The notes under the pieces: generated by a model | The model's database searches: none | What the model was told of the DNA's origin: nothing | What the model saw: the letters and a program-made list of their open reading frames with translations, nothing else | Part shown: positions 11,726-23,661 of the stretch, piece by piece | How the letters are laid out: each line of letters opens with the position of its first letter | Position numbering within the stretch: position 1 is the first letter of the stretch | Position numbers and translations under genes: made by a program | Assembly: GCA_037157565.1 (NCBI GenBank) | Contig: JAZHRO010000013.1 | Span: 80,159,501-80,223,500 of the forward strand | DNA length: 64,000 bases | Direction of reading: 5' to 3' | Source of the DNA: Thalassia testudinum | Lineage: Eukaryota > Streptophyta > Magnoliopsida > Alismatales > Hydrocharitaceae

Positions 11726-12640
11726 GTGTCGTAAGCATCATTGCTCAGCTCCTCAAGTTCACTTAATTCCAGAAGTCGTGCCTTACCCGCCTTCTCTAAA
11801 TCCATGTTAACACTTCGAATAGCCCAAAGTGCCCTATGTTCCAACTCAACGGGTAAATGGCATGCTTTCGCATACACAAGCCGTAAGGGAGAAGTACCCA
11901 AAAGGGTCTTATAGGCCGTTCGATACGCCCACAAAGCATCATCGAGCTTTTGGGACCAGTCTTTCCTATCAGGTCTAACGGTCTTTTCTAAAATATTTTT
12001 TATCTCCCTATTCGACAATTCAACCTAGCCACTCGTCTGAGGATGGTAAGGGGTAGCGACCTTGTGAGTCACTCCCAGACTCCTGATTAGCCAATTGAAG
12101 TGATGATTTCAGAAATGAGGTCCCCCATCACTTATAATGGTCTTGGGGTAGTCGAAACGAGATATGATATTGGCCTTCACAAATTTCAAAACCACAAAGT
12201 GGTCATTTGTGTGCGTAGGAATGGCCTCTATCCATTTAGAGACAATCAACTGCCACCAAGATATATTCATAACCATGGGACGAAGGGAAGGGGCCCATAA
12301 AGTCAATTCCCCACACATCAAAAATTTCAACAGATTGAATAGGATGTTGAGGCATTTCATTCCTCTTCCCAATCATCCCAGTCCGTTGACATCTAATACA
12401 GGCCTTAACAAAATTATGAGAATCCTTAAATAACGAAGGCCACCAAAAACTAGACTGGAGAACCTTAAAAGCAGTTTTCTTATCACCAAAGTGTCCTCCA
12501 CAATGAAGTTCATGGCAAGAACTCAGCACACTTTGTTGTTCCTCTTCAGGTACACAATGTCTCAATACTTGGTCTTGTCCAATTCTAAATAATTCAGGCT
12601 CTTCCCAATGAAAATATCTTGCTTAGGAAATAAATCTCTT
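11726..12640 (-). pseudogene. Integrase of element B, interrupted by element A
   Basis: From 12640 down: ELFRIGQDQ region, zinc-binding segment (SCHELHCGGHF then CIRCQRTG), core GIDFMGPFPSSHGYEYILVAVD, ISDGGPHF, HPQTSG, a stop, [12 protein letters not shown] and [20 protein letters not shown]. Coding stops at ELSNDAYDT where element A is inserted. The catalytic D, D and E positions are all present, but at least two stops and frame changes interrupt the frame. The C-terminal end lies beyond element A, outside the window. Confidence 0.9.
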
Positions 12641-14521
12641 TCATTTCTGCTCATCCAAAGAGCCAGGAGTTTCTCCAGTGACCAAGTAATTTACGGTATC
12701 AGCATACCAAGGTAAAGTTGGTGTTACCACCATTAGGGTTTCATCGGGAAATGTCTCGCGGATGTCTCCGGAAAGAGAGTCATTAAGTGGAAGGCGAGAC
12801 AGGTGGTCAGCCATGACATTTTCTACTCCTTTCTTTTCACATATCTCCAAGTCAAATTCTTGAAGGAATAGGATCCACCTAATCAAAAGTGGCTTAGAAT
12901 CTTTCTTAGCAATGAGATGTTTCACTGCCGCATGATCAGTGAAAAGAACCACCTTGGACCCAAGCAGATAAGACCTAAACTTCTCCAAAGCAAAAACTAC
13001 AGCAAGTAATTCTTTTTCAGTGACAGTGTAGTTTTCCTGAGGTTCGGTTAAAATCTTGCTAGCATAATGCAGCACATGAGGTCTTCCCTCGACCCTTTGT
13101 CCAAGGATTGCACCCACTGCATAATCCGAAGCATCACACATCAGCTCAAATGGGAGTGTCCAATCAGGATCTCGGAGAATAGGTGCAAAGATCAAGGCCT
13201 CCTTCAGAGTTTGAAAGGCCTCGACACACTTTGAATCAAAATTGAAGGAAGATTCCTTCACCAATAAGTCACAAAGTGGCCTAGAAATTTTACTAAAATT
13301 TTTAATAAAGCGCCTATAAAAGCCGGCTAGGCCCAAAAAGGATCTAATCTGTTTGACATTCGTGGGTAATGAGAGTTTGGAAATAGAATCAATCATGGCT
13401 TTATCTACTTCCAAACCTCGCTCAGATACAACATGCCCAAGTACAATTCCTTTCTGTACCATGAAATGACTTTTCTCCCAGTTGAAGACTAAACCAGTCT
13501 CCTTACATAGCTTCAACACATTCTCTAGGTGCAGGAGACACTGGTCAAAAGACAAGCCATAAATGGAGAAGTCATCCATAAACACTTCAACACACTCGTC
13601 AATCATGTCCGAGAAAATAGACATCATACACCGCTGGAAGGTTGCAGGCGCATTACATTATCCAAGCGACATACGCCTGAATGCAAAATTACCGTAAGGA
13701 CTGGTGAATTTTGTCTTCTCCTGGTCATTAGGGAAGACTGCAACCTGGTTGTACCCAGAATATCCATCGAGAAAGCAATAGTACTTATTCCTTGCCAATT
13801 TCTCGAGAATTTGATCAATAAAAGGCAAGGGAAAGTGATCCTTTTGTGTAGTGGTGTTCAGCCGGCGGTAATTAATACAGACCCTCTATTCAATTGAGGG
13901 TCTAGTGACAACTTGTTCACCTTGGTCATTGAATTCCATAGTAAAGCCTGCCTTCTTTAGCACCACATGAATAGGACTTACCCATTTACTATCTACAATG
14001 GGATATATGATCCCAGCATCCAACCACTTCAGGATTTCCCTTTTAACCACCTCCTCCATATTAGGGTTCAGACGTCACTGCATGTCCCTAAATGGCTTGA
14101 TGAAATCATCAGTATAAATGTGGTGCATGCAGAGTGTAGAGTCTATACCCTTAATGTCAGCAATGCTCCAAGCAATAGCTTCCTTGTGCCTAGACAAGCA
14201 TTCAATCAGGGCTCCCTCCTGTGCCTCAGATAGCACAGTCGAAATGATAACGGGGAGCGTATCATTGGCACCTAGGAAGACGTACTTGAGAGTGTCAGGG
14301 AGGGGCTTCAACTCTAGGGCGGGGGCTTGTATCTTTGAGGGTTTCATGATAGATGTCCCCATCTCAGGTAGTAGATCTACCTTGGGCAGAGATGATGGGG
14401 GAAGAGACTCAGCAGAAACACCCAGCAACTCCTCAAGTTCAAGTATATCCCCTTCACATTCCTCCAAGAGATGGGAATGCTCATTTAGCATGACATACTG
14501 AAGGGGGTCATCACATAACAT
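12641..14521 (-). pseudogene. Reverse transcriptase-RNase H of element B, broken
   Basis: The linker and N-terminal part (14521-14075) read LKYVFLGANDTLPVIIS, AIAWSIADIKGIDST and CMHHIYTDD and end in a glutamine-to-stop change. The palm follows in pieces, with a stop where relatives have RMPFGL. A 328-codon frame (13627-12641) then carries [39 protein letters not shown], RNase H motifs [36 protein letters not shown] and ADHLSRLP, and the link to integrase. The RNase H part is the best-preserved in the window. Divergence from A, D, L and G indicates a separate family within the Athila branch. Confidence 0.92.
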
Positions 14522-15050
14522 TGCAGGGGTTGCCTCTTCAATAGGTCATCTATCACCTCAAGTTGAGAACAATCCTCAAGTCCGGCTTGTTTGTAAGCGT
14601 CAAACACATTAAGCCAGATTTTCCTGTTCCCAAATCCCATTTTCAATGCCCCAGTATTACAATTGATTGAAGCATGCGAAGTTGCAAGGAAGGGCCTACC
14701 CAAAATGATGGAGGTTTTGGTTGGCTTGTTGGTAGGGTCAGTGTCCAAAACTAAGAAGTCAACGGCAAAGAAGAAATCCTCCACTATTACAAGGACATCT
14801 TCCAAAATTCCCCACGGTGTCTTAAGTGACTGATCTGCAACTTGGAGGATTACAGGGCTAGGCTTCAGATTGCCTCCCCCAAGTTGTTCACACACGTAAC
14901 TCAGAAGGATGTTCACCCCCGCACCCAGATCAAGTAGAGCCTCATCAATCTGTAAGTCACCAATAACCACTGAGATGTACGGGGCTCCTGGGTCCTTAAG
15001 TTCGGGGGTGTGCGATGTTGAACAATTGAGGTAATAGAATCAGGCAGGAC
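14485..15050 (-). pseudogene. Aspartic protease of element B
   Basis: The open frame 14970-14485 has the retropepsin-type active loop ALLDLGAGVNILL, then LQVADQSLKTPWGILEDVLV, FAVDFLVLD and IILGRPFLATSHASINCNTG. DLGA is intact. The frame upstream to about 15050 carries the PGAPYIS segment that precedes protease in relatives. Its end overlaps the start of the RT linker in another frame, so a shift lies near 14500. Confidence 0.87.
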
Positions 15051-15103
15051 AACTTTTGATTGGACCTGTTTCCTAGATTGCTGCTTTTTCATGCACAGGT
15101 CCT

Positions 15104-15754
15104 TTAAGAAGCGGGCATAAGATGGAATCTACCTGATAGCTTCAGGCAAAGGTAGGTTAAGCTACACTTGCTTGAAAGTTTCCATGATCTCATCCGTCTT
15201 ATCTTTGGCTCCAAATGAGCCAGCAGAAGTCTGCCCAGAGGTGGATAAGCACTCTGGAAAGGGCACTCTCTATCTCTGGGTGGAAGGGTTGTCATGTCGA
15301 GTAAGGGAACAAGGGCAACTTCTTCCGATGAGGTGATTTCAAGCGTAGAAGATTTGGGCAAGTCTTCTCCAGTGGGGGTGAAAGTCGGGGTGGATGGTTT
15401 TTTAGGAGGTAAGACTACAGGAGCATCGGGTTTGGAAATTTCTTTCCCACTCCTCAGAATAGTCACCGCCTGAGCATGCTCCCTAAAGACAATCCCTTTT
15501 CCTTTAGGATTCTCCTCAGTAGCACTGGGGAGCTTCCCAGTTTCCCTCTTTCTAATGGCCTCAACAAGGTGTCCTATTTGTGATTTCATCTCGTGTATAA
15601 CCTTGTCATGAGATTGGATGATGGCACTTTGACTTTCTTGCATAGTTCTCAACATTGCCTTCAATTCATCCATCTTAAAGGTCTTAGGCTGGATAAAGGT
15701 CTGAGGTTTGTTGATATAATGAATTGATGTTGTTGTTGTAAATGTAGGAAACAC
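15104..15754 (-). pseudogene. C-terminal gag and linker of element B
   Basis: The first part reads QTFIQPKTFKMDELKAMLRT and MKSQIGHLVEAIRKRETGKLP, the coiled region after nucleocapsid in Athila-like gags, followed by the linker hallmark AVTILRSGKEI. The capsid part of gag is missing: at 15754 the frame runs directly into LTR sequence. Either a deletion removed about 1.5 kb of leader and gag, or the adjoining LTR inserted here together with a deletion. Confidence 0.8.
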
Positions 15755-15757
15755 AAA

Positions 15758-18700
15758 CCATTATTATGACCATATTTATTTAATTAACTAATTTTTACTG
15801 GTTTATTCCAGGTCGTTCACTGGGAGGCAGTTATTGATTTACATCACTCTCTAGGTCCAAAATTATTCTTTAATTCCAAACATGATTAATTTTATATACA
15901 ATCAATAATGAATGAATCTTATGAAGAATGAATTAAAATTTCTATGATGTATAAAAAGTCAATAAAAGTGTTTGCAAAAATCTACTTACAAACAAGCATC
16001 AAATGATACATAGGTATGTTCTATACTATCTATTTATAAGTTATATTACTAATACTTGCATAATTATACATTAATAACTCATATTACATAGGATACTAAC
16101 TTAACTAACTATACGGACATATACAACAACACATATGATGGCTACAGCGACAGATATAAGTGTCGTTGGACCCCAGAAAAACTATATACAAATTGTAAGA
16201 AGAAAACCAGGGTCTATAGCGACAGTTATTTCGCCTAGAGTGACATTTTATTTTGTTTGTGAAGGTATGAAGTTATATATAAATGTAAATAACTATACTA
16301 CGTGTATATATATATATACTTTAGTTATCTTGTACATATTTATTTATATAGGTTTATGTTCTGTATATACATTATACTTATAAATATCTTTACTCTCTCT
16401 TTCACTCCTTACTTCTCCTCTGCATTTCTTCTTCTTCTTAATTTTCTTCGTCTTAACTTCTCAGCGGCACTTAAGCATTAAATACTTAGGTGTTTAGACA
16501 GTGCCATTACAGCTCTTAATTAATCAAAAAATTGTTTAATTTACGAGCACACTTTTCGACGGATACACAGCACCTAGAGGGTGGGACCAGACCTCTACTA
16601 AGAGTGCCCTAATTTCTCATTAGGCAGCTTATTTACATGTTTATGTTCAGATCTTTGAGCTTAACAGCCCGCACACACCTGGGCCCCCGGCCCCCACACA
16701 TTCTCATGCTCAATATGCTCAGTATCTGCTCATATGAATGATAAGTATTCGGTTGTTCAGGCGCTCGACACCCATGACGACTGAATAGCCTATCTAACAA
16801 AAATAATTTAAAGCACTGCGTGCTCTCACCCGCCCACGATGTGGGACTATCTAGGCACAAGCGCAGCGCTAAAATTTCAGGCGGCAGAGCAGCATTTGTG
16901 ATTTTGGCCCTCGATTCGAGGGCCATAATTTATTAGTTATTAAAAATAAATTATGTGAAAATAAAGTATTTCCATAGTACTATACAATTATACAATTGCT
17001 TTGGAGTTTTAATTATATTTACTGTATAAATAAATTAGCTAAAGTATACAGTTTATACATACTTATTTTTAGGTTTTGTTTCTTAATTACGTATAAATTA
17101 GTTATTATATGATCTAATTGACCATATACAGAGTTAGTATACATATCTAAGTATTTTATAAATATTTTTATTATATTTTACAGATTTAATTTATGTTTTA
17201 TTTACATTTAAATAGCAAATTTTTGGACTATTTTATTTGTAAATTAAATTTAAATAGTGTTTATATTATAAATATACTTAAATTAGGTTAAATTATTTAA
17301 AATACAGTAGTATACATATATAGTATAAATTACTTAGTTTTAACTTAATCTGCTTATTTATTTTAATTTAATCTAATAACTTAATTATTTATTCTGTATA
17401 TATGATTAAATTAAGGTACCAGGTTCAATATGTTTATTATATACGTATAAATAAATGTATATAGTATTTATTATAACTTAATAATAAGGTTATTTATAGT
17501 ATTTATTACCTATATGGCATTATTGTACATATACATTAGTTTAACTAATAATTAGCTGTATACTTAAGATATATATAATATAATCTAACTTAAATATTTA
17601 CTTTACATAAAACAATACATACATAAGTTATTTAACTTATAGTTATGTATACTTTACATTATAGATAATTAAGCTTACTATATAGCTTAAATAAATACTT
17701 ATATACATATTATACACAGGATTTTTACTATTTTTAGAGTTTTTTTTTAAGCTTTTCTAGTTTTTATTTATGTTATGGAGGTAGGAGATGCGAATAAAAC
17801 AAATGGATGAGAAGGAGGAAATGTTTTTGGTGTTTTTAGAGGTATATGCTTTTATTAAATCCCATGGTATATAGAACCGTCGGCTGGCAAATTATACCAA
17901 GTAGGGGGTTCTGTATACCATGAACTTGGTATGAAGTTAAAGAACTATCTGATCATCAATTAGACAGTTTTGTTTTATTTTTTTTAGAAATTTTTTATGA
18001 TTTTTCTTTAAATCCCATGTTCACTCATCCTAAGCCTTTAAAGAGGTGTTCTAACATGTCCTAAGGGCTTAGGATGAGGCCTAAATGTCTAAAAGGTAGG
18101 GAACTGCCTTGAATATGCTCAGTCTAGGTTATAAAACATATAAAAGCAATTAGGCATGCAACTCAAGACCAATTTTCATTAAATTCATATAGTGGACAGT
18201 AAAAATTCATTATTTAGCTGACAAAAGATTAAAAAGATTTAATTACAAGCCTCCAACATATATTACAAGTCAATTATAGTAAAGGAAAGCTTATATACAA
18301 TTTATACAACATTTCACATTAGTCAGCTTCTAACATGAATAGATCTAAGCTACTGTCCACATGGTGATAAGACTTGGGATTCCTGCTAGAACAGTAGGAA
18401 GAGGTTATTCACTGCAGCAGCTCAGAAATTAGGAGAGCTGCTAAAATAGACCCAATCATCCTACCAAATCCCTCTTTAGATGTCTCAACTGCTGCTGCAG
18501 CTGACTCATCTAAAGAAGAACTGATTTGCAGCAGGATAAAGGAGTTAATTCTAACATATACTTCCTTATCTAACCCTTGATACCCCAGATCAGATTATAG
18601 ACAATCTGGTCAGGGATTAAAAAGGGTTAATCCAAGGAGTACATGTTGGAATTGAGGAGAGGAATGTAGCTGCTTCTGCAGCAGTTTACTATAGGTCTAG

Positions 18701-20211
18701 GATTGAAACACACAAAACATAAATCAGGAATTCATTCAACAAAATCTAACAAGGGTCTCAATTCAGAGAAAAACCATTCGGGATTACAAATCAAAACCAA
18801 AATCCCTTGTCAGTAACATCTGATCAAACCAAAGTTAAGTGAGTAACTGATCTGATTCTTTCTAATGCTATAGACAGCATGTAGAAAGAATCATCTCAGT
18901 CCAATGAAAACAAACACTCCAATCCCAGAGTTTTGGAACCTTAAGGAATATGGAAAATTCCTTAGGTTGGGAAAATTGATTTTCTCCTCAAATCAACTAC
19001 AGGATGCAAGGTGGAGTCTCAAATCAACTAAATGATTTTTCATTGACTCATCCATGCATTCAAGATAGTGCAAAACTCATGAAAATTCAGTTCAGATCAT
19101 GGCTCTTCTGAGGTGAATTTTGACTTCAAAATCACCTCAGATTCCTTGCCAAGCAGTGAATCAAAATTAAAAAAAACTCAGTCTGCTAGATCAAACATTC
19201 AAAACTCAAGTAACTCAAATTCATTGCCAATTTTCGATATCAATCCAGCAAACCAATTTTCTTTAAAGCTCAAATCAGGGGCTTTTGTGAGCAAAATGGA
19301 GTGAGTGAAAAGCCCCTAACATGATCTTTGATGCCCATTTTAGATCTGATATCAGAAGATAATCAGATCTAAAATTAGGTCTGATGAGTGGGTGAAAAAG
19401 TGAGAAATCAATTGAGGGAATCAGAAGTGGAATGGAAACGTGAAGAGGGAGAAAACTCATGATAAATGGCTATGTGAACCATCTCCTCTGATCTGGAATG
19501 ATCAAAGGAGGTGAGGGGAGTGAATCTACTCTAATTCTACTCCTACTACTAAACTAAGAGAGAAACAAAATTAATCACTACAAATTACTCTAATTCTACT
19601 GCTAATCTACTTAACTACTGCTACAACTAAATTATAGAATACTAAAACTACTATAACAAGAAGAATAGGACCTATGAGTCCTTAGCAGGTGGCTAAGGAG
19701 GAAGAAAGGAGGGAGATGACTCTAGCAGAGGGAAAAGCCTTCTAGAGAGGCTTCAGAGTCATCCTCAGGTACTATGAGGTCCCTAGCGACGAGGAGGTAG
19801 AAGAGAAGTCGGGGATTTCACAGCCGATGGCTGTGAAATCAGGGATTTGGTCGGGAGGGCAGTTGGAGTGGAAGAATGATCTCTAAGAATGTAGGAGAGA
19901 GCGATCCCCCATGCGTGCGGCCACTGAGGTTCTTAAGTAGCAATCCCAGTGGCTCAGATCACCGCGTAAGTGAAAATAGTCGCCGATGCAACCGGCAGCA
20001 AGGATGAGAGGAGAGGAGCGCGCAGGTTGCCAACTTAAAAACTGACCGTCGGATGGGATCTGGGGAGAAGGGTGAGCACACGTGCTGCTTCACGCGAAGC
20101 TTTGATTCAGATCGGTCCGCAGATCAAGATCACAAGAAAATGGACGGTCGAGATTTGCCAAGTTCTTCGCGCACTACAGTGCGTGTGAAGAACTGCAGGT
20201 TGCTACGTTTT
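15758..20211 (-). repeat. Very long LTR (family E), 3' part, split by an insert
   Basis: The right outer end at 23388 matches the start of the element C 3' LTR at 34302. Sequence at 16139-16600 matches, in reverse, the end of the C 5' LTR (28990-29607), including the shared AGGTCTGGTCC and CTGTGTATCC. I therefore read 15758-23388, minus the 2.66 kb insert, as one minus-strand LTR of about 5 kb. A U5-like CTGGGAGGCAG segment lies near 15810. There is no supported gene in it. The left edge is uncertain (15755-15760) and no target duplication was found. Confidence 0.5.
16925..17750. other. Extremely AT-rich stretch within the long LTR
   Basis: About 820 bases of mostly A and T with TATA- and TTAA-rich words and no open frame. 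No clear tandem unit. I see no gene or known element edge in it; it may be ordinary LTR sequence or an old unrecognised insertion. Confidence 0.6.
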
Positions 20212-21991
20212 TGTAACGACCCAGTTCCCGAGTCCCTACGAGACACGAGAACAGGACCGACTCAACTAATCCCAAGACCTAGTCGTCCAACGAGGAAGTA
20301 ACCAAAAGAGCAGTAAAATAAACCACATTCAGCATGAATATAACTAACAGTAAGAAAGTACACCAGTAAGGAAAGAAACTACTACAGTATATACCACCAC
20401 AACAGTAGAACAACATTTATCATATAACATGAACTGCAGGTAAAGAAAAGTACAGCGAAAACAAGAACTACTCACTATAACGGAAACAAAGAGGTACAAA
20501 AGACAGTGGTAACTCTACTGGACCCTACTCGGCCCAGCGTCCTCTGTAGCCGCTAGCCCTGGCTGCTCAACACCTGGTCCTGAAAAAGTAATGAGTGTAA
20601 CACGTCAACAAAACGCTGAGTAGAGTGGCAACTAAAACTAAAGACAACAGCAGAGTGTACAGTAGCTGTTATGTTCTATTACTTTCTTTATTCACATCTT
20701 TCAATTGTCTTACTATTTCATTTATTCCTCAGATATCTTACTTGATCTCGAATGTTCCTCGTGGGAACGATCTTGATTGCAGTCTTGTCCAAAAAGTAGA
20801 AGTAGCACGTGGTGCTCTCTTGGCCGGGAGAGTCCCCCGTGGTGATCCTACCCTCAGTCAACCACCCCAAGGTCACTGACAAACGTAATGGTGACTACGG
20901 CACGCACGATAAACGCACAGGTAGCTAACCCGTACTGGCACGCGGTCAGTTGTTTCCGTTAACGGGTGCGCCCAAAGCACAGCACGGAACCAGTCCACGG
21001 TAGAGCCCTCTCAGTAACAGGGGTCCAACCCCTCCACAGTAACCAAACCGGGGCCTTGCCCCTCCACAATCCGCGCACCCTCGCCTGATTACCCTGGTTT
21101 GCCCCAGCGGGCCTAACAAGTCGGTGTGGGAGGCTAGCAAAACCCCGGGGCCCGTGGGGAAGCTAGTACCTCCCTACACTAGTATCTCTCCTCAGTACTA
21201 CGTATGCGAGGGCCAGCAAGTCGGTATAGAGTGGCCAGTCCTAACCTCGAGTCCCTGGGGCGGCTGGCTCCGCTCTGCACTAAACAGGGGGACAGTCGCT
21301 CTCCTTGGTACTCCGTACTCAAGGGCCAGCTCACTTCCCCAAAACTATTCCATTCACTTTCCAGGAGTTCTACTCCTACTTCCCCGTAGGGTTCCATCCT
21401 TTTTACTCAAACATCCAGGTTTCACTTTCCAGTTTCACATTCTTACAATCCATGTTCTCAACCACGTTATCTATTCACAACAGGCAGCTGTTAATTCAAA
21501 TTACAGGCAGCTTTATATCTCTTTCCATTTTCCAAGATTGCAGTATTATACATTCCACTAGTTTTCCCATCATAGGATTCATACCATATCCTAGGATCTA
21601 TCATACAATCTAGTTTTCCAGTCCTAGGATTCATGTAACACCTAGGAGCTATCATTCCATCTATTTCTCATTCCTAGGATTCATGCAATGTCCTAGGTTC
21701 TATTTATGGTTTCATAATTTAAAAATTTTTATTAATAACTTAAAGCCACTCTACCAGGTACAACGGGAGTAATGGGGGCGTGATCAGGAATCCCGTGTGC
21801 CTCCGCGACTCCCAAGACTGCAACTGAACGAGGTCCTATCACAAGGATCAAACACAAGGAGAGTCTCAAAACAGTGTATAGCTAGTGTAGATGGGAAGAG
21901 GAATTAATTCTGGAAGGAACGCAACTCGAATCGCGGAAAACGAAACCCGAACGGGCCCTAAACGGGTCAAAAACGACGACACTGTGCAAAA

Positions 21992-22172
21992 TCAGACGTC
22001 TGGAACTTCCTCCAGACGTCTTAAAAGTGGATCAGAGAATTACCTGTTCAGCGTGGTTTCCCAGACGTCCAGAAGTCTGTGGGGACGTCTAGCCTAGATC
22101 CCAGACGTCCGATGGTCACCCCGGACGTCTGAAGGTCGCTCCCGCCGTCTGGTACAACGGCCAGACGTCTGA
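21992..22172. repeat. Phased palindrome array, block 1 (8 units)
   Basis: Twelve-base units related to CCAGACGTCTGG start at 21992, 22012, 22061, 22081, 22101, 22121, 22141 and 22161. The last six are exactly 20 bases apart and the first two are also 20 apart. Spacers are 8 bases and unrelated in sequence. Confidence 0.9.
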
Positions 22173-22272
22173 TTCGCGTTGGATGGCGAATCACCGAGCC
22201 TGCGTACACCCATCTCCCTCCCTCAGTACGGTCAGTCGACAGGAAGGAAGAAGAAGACGGAAAACTCACCTT

Positions 22273-22336
22273 TCAGACGACTGGAAGATCTACTAGACGT
22301 CTCCCTCGCCGTCTGGCTATCAACCCAGACGTCTGA
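22273..22336. repeat. Phased palindrome array, block 2 (4 units)
   Basis: Units start at 22273, 22293, 22305 and 22325: spacing 20, 12, 20. Two units abut directly and the others are separated by 8-base spacers. Confidence 0.88.
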
Positions 22337-22780
22337 TTCTAGAAATTCTTTCCAGAACAGGGCACCACCCGGCTTCCGCTCGCGACGCCGTGTCGCACCT
22401 CGCGCGCCTGCTGCTCAGACCATAGTAGTCCCCCCTCCGCGTCGCTCCGCGCCCCCTGCGCCCTCCGCCGGCTGGCCCTAGCAGCCCCGGCGAGCTTGCC
22501 CGCACGGCAGAGCGCCGCTCTCGCACGCAGCACCTCCTCCGCCCTCACTGCGGCCGCCGCTACCGCCCTCGCGCTCACTCTCGCGCTCTGGCTGAAGGAG
22601 AAGAGAAAGGAGACGGTGGTGACGGAGTGAGGGGAGGCGTGCCCTTTTAAGGCCGCGCGGAGAGGAGAGAGAAGGATTCGCGGCAGGGGAATCTGCAGCC
22701 GCAGGAGAAAGGAAAGGCGAATATGCGGTTTGCGCGCTCAGGCGCGCAGACGACTCGCGCGTGTCGAAAATAACGGATTT

Positions 22781-22856
22781 CCAGACGTCTGGAAACGATC
22801 CCAGACGTCTGGTCAGACGTATGGACCACCTCCCAGACGTCTTAAAATACGTCTGG
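22781..22856. repeat. Phased palindrome array, block 3 (5 units)
   Basis: Units start at 22781, 22801, 22813, 22833 and 22845: spacing 20, 12, 20, 12. The first two are perfect CCAGACGTCTGG palindromes. In minus orientation this block lies upstream of the possible TATA region at 22645. Confidence 0.9.
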
Positions 22857-22873
22857 GGCATACGTTCGTTACA

Positions 22874-23388
22874 TTTGTTGGAAAATTTGCAGGGAGAAGC
22901 CCTTCACGAAGGGGTTGAAGAATTGTGCATAGGTCCATAAGTGGCAGAAATCGTAACTGGACGGACCCTAAGGGCTTTCAAAGGGGTCCCTGTGGGTTAC
23001 AAATAGGTCCAAAAAGGTTTTCTAAGGAAGAGAATGTGATGCATGAAGGACCTAAGTGTAAACTCTAAGTTTCAAGGCCTTAATGATGTCCAAATGCCTT
23101 CAAATTTTTATATGTGCTCAATTGAACATTTAAGAAATTAATTGTACTTTTGATTTGGACTTTTAAACTTGTTTATGTGTTCAATTAACACTTGGATCAC
23201 CATTTGACCTTTATCTTAAGAATATCTCGTTTTATTTCCTAATAATGCAATTTTAGCATAGAATCAAGGTTTTAGGCCTTTTTCTTTGATTCCCACACCT
23301 AACCCTTTTTATCTATTAATTTTATATTGTTTAACCCAGTGTCTAGCTTAACTTTAGCTTTTTAGCTATGATGAGTAGCCACTCATCA
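22874..23388 (-). repeat. Long LTR (family E), outer U3 part
   Basis: On the minus strand it begins at 23388 with the hairpin TGATGAGTGGCTACTCATCA, followed by TAGCTAAAA. This start matches the element C 3' LTR at 34302 (ACTCATCATAGCTAAAA shared). The insert at 20212-22873 separates it from the rest. No gene. Confidence 0.7.
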
Positions 23389-23661
23389 GCTCCCAAAAAT
23401 CAGGCCCAATTACTACAAGGGCGAGAAAATAGAAATAAAACTTATGAAATGGAGAATCTCCTATGTAGGCGGGATCCAGGTCTCCATCTTCCCCGCATGT
23501 AGGCGTCGCTCAAGGTCGACGTCGTCTCCTAGATGTGCCTGTCACCTCTATCAAATTCCTCGCACAAATTCCTCGCACAGAAAAGATAATAAATGGTCAG
23601 ATCATTGTGCAATGAGAAATAATCAGAAACAAAATCTGTTGAAATTATTGCGTCTGTTGCT
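23389..23661 (-). other. Leader next to a tRNA-Asp primer site, probably of element B
   Basis: About 270 bases directly downstream, on the minus strand, of the primer site at 23662-23679. No open frame. It is cut by the outer end of the long LTR. The nesting order makes it the likely leader of element B. Confidence 0.5.

Larger units (their letters stand above)
20212..22873 (-). repeat. TGTAACGA...TCGTTACA LTR-like insert (probable solo LTR)
   Basis: Ends are perfect 8-base inverted repeats TGTAACGA and TCGTTACA. Ends of this form are common in plant Ty3/gypsy LTRs of chromovirus type, but the family is not proven. Flanks do not give a clean 5-base duplication (GTTTT against TTTGT). On the minus strand, CCTTAAAAGGGC near 22645 looks like a TATA region followed by a pyrimidine-rich leader, which favours minus orientation. 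It lies inside the long LTR and differs from it in GC content. It contains three blocks of CCAGACGTCTGG palindromes. No gene is supported. Confidence 0.6.

Noticed and set aside
21992..22856. CRISPR-like array of short repeats
   Set aside because: Units are 12-base palindromes with 8-base or no spacers in a plant LTR; no CRISPR geometry or cas genes.
22320..22861. Arginine/alanine-rich frames on the minus strand
   Set aside because: GC-rich sequence of the TGTAACGA insert including the palindrome array; no domain.
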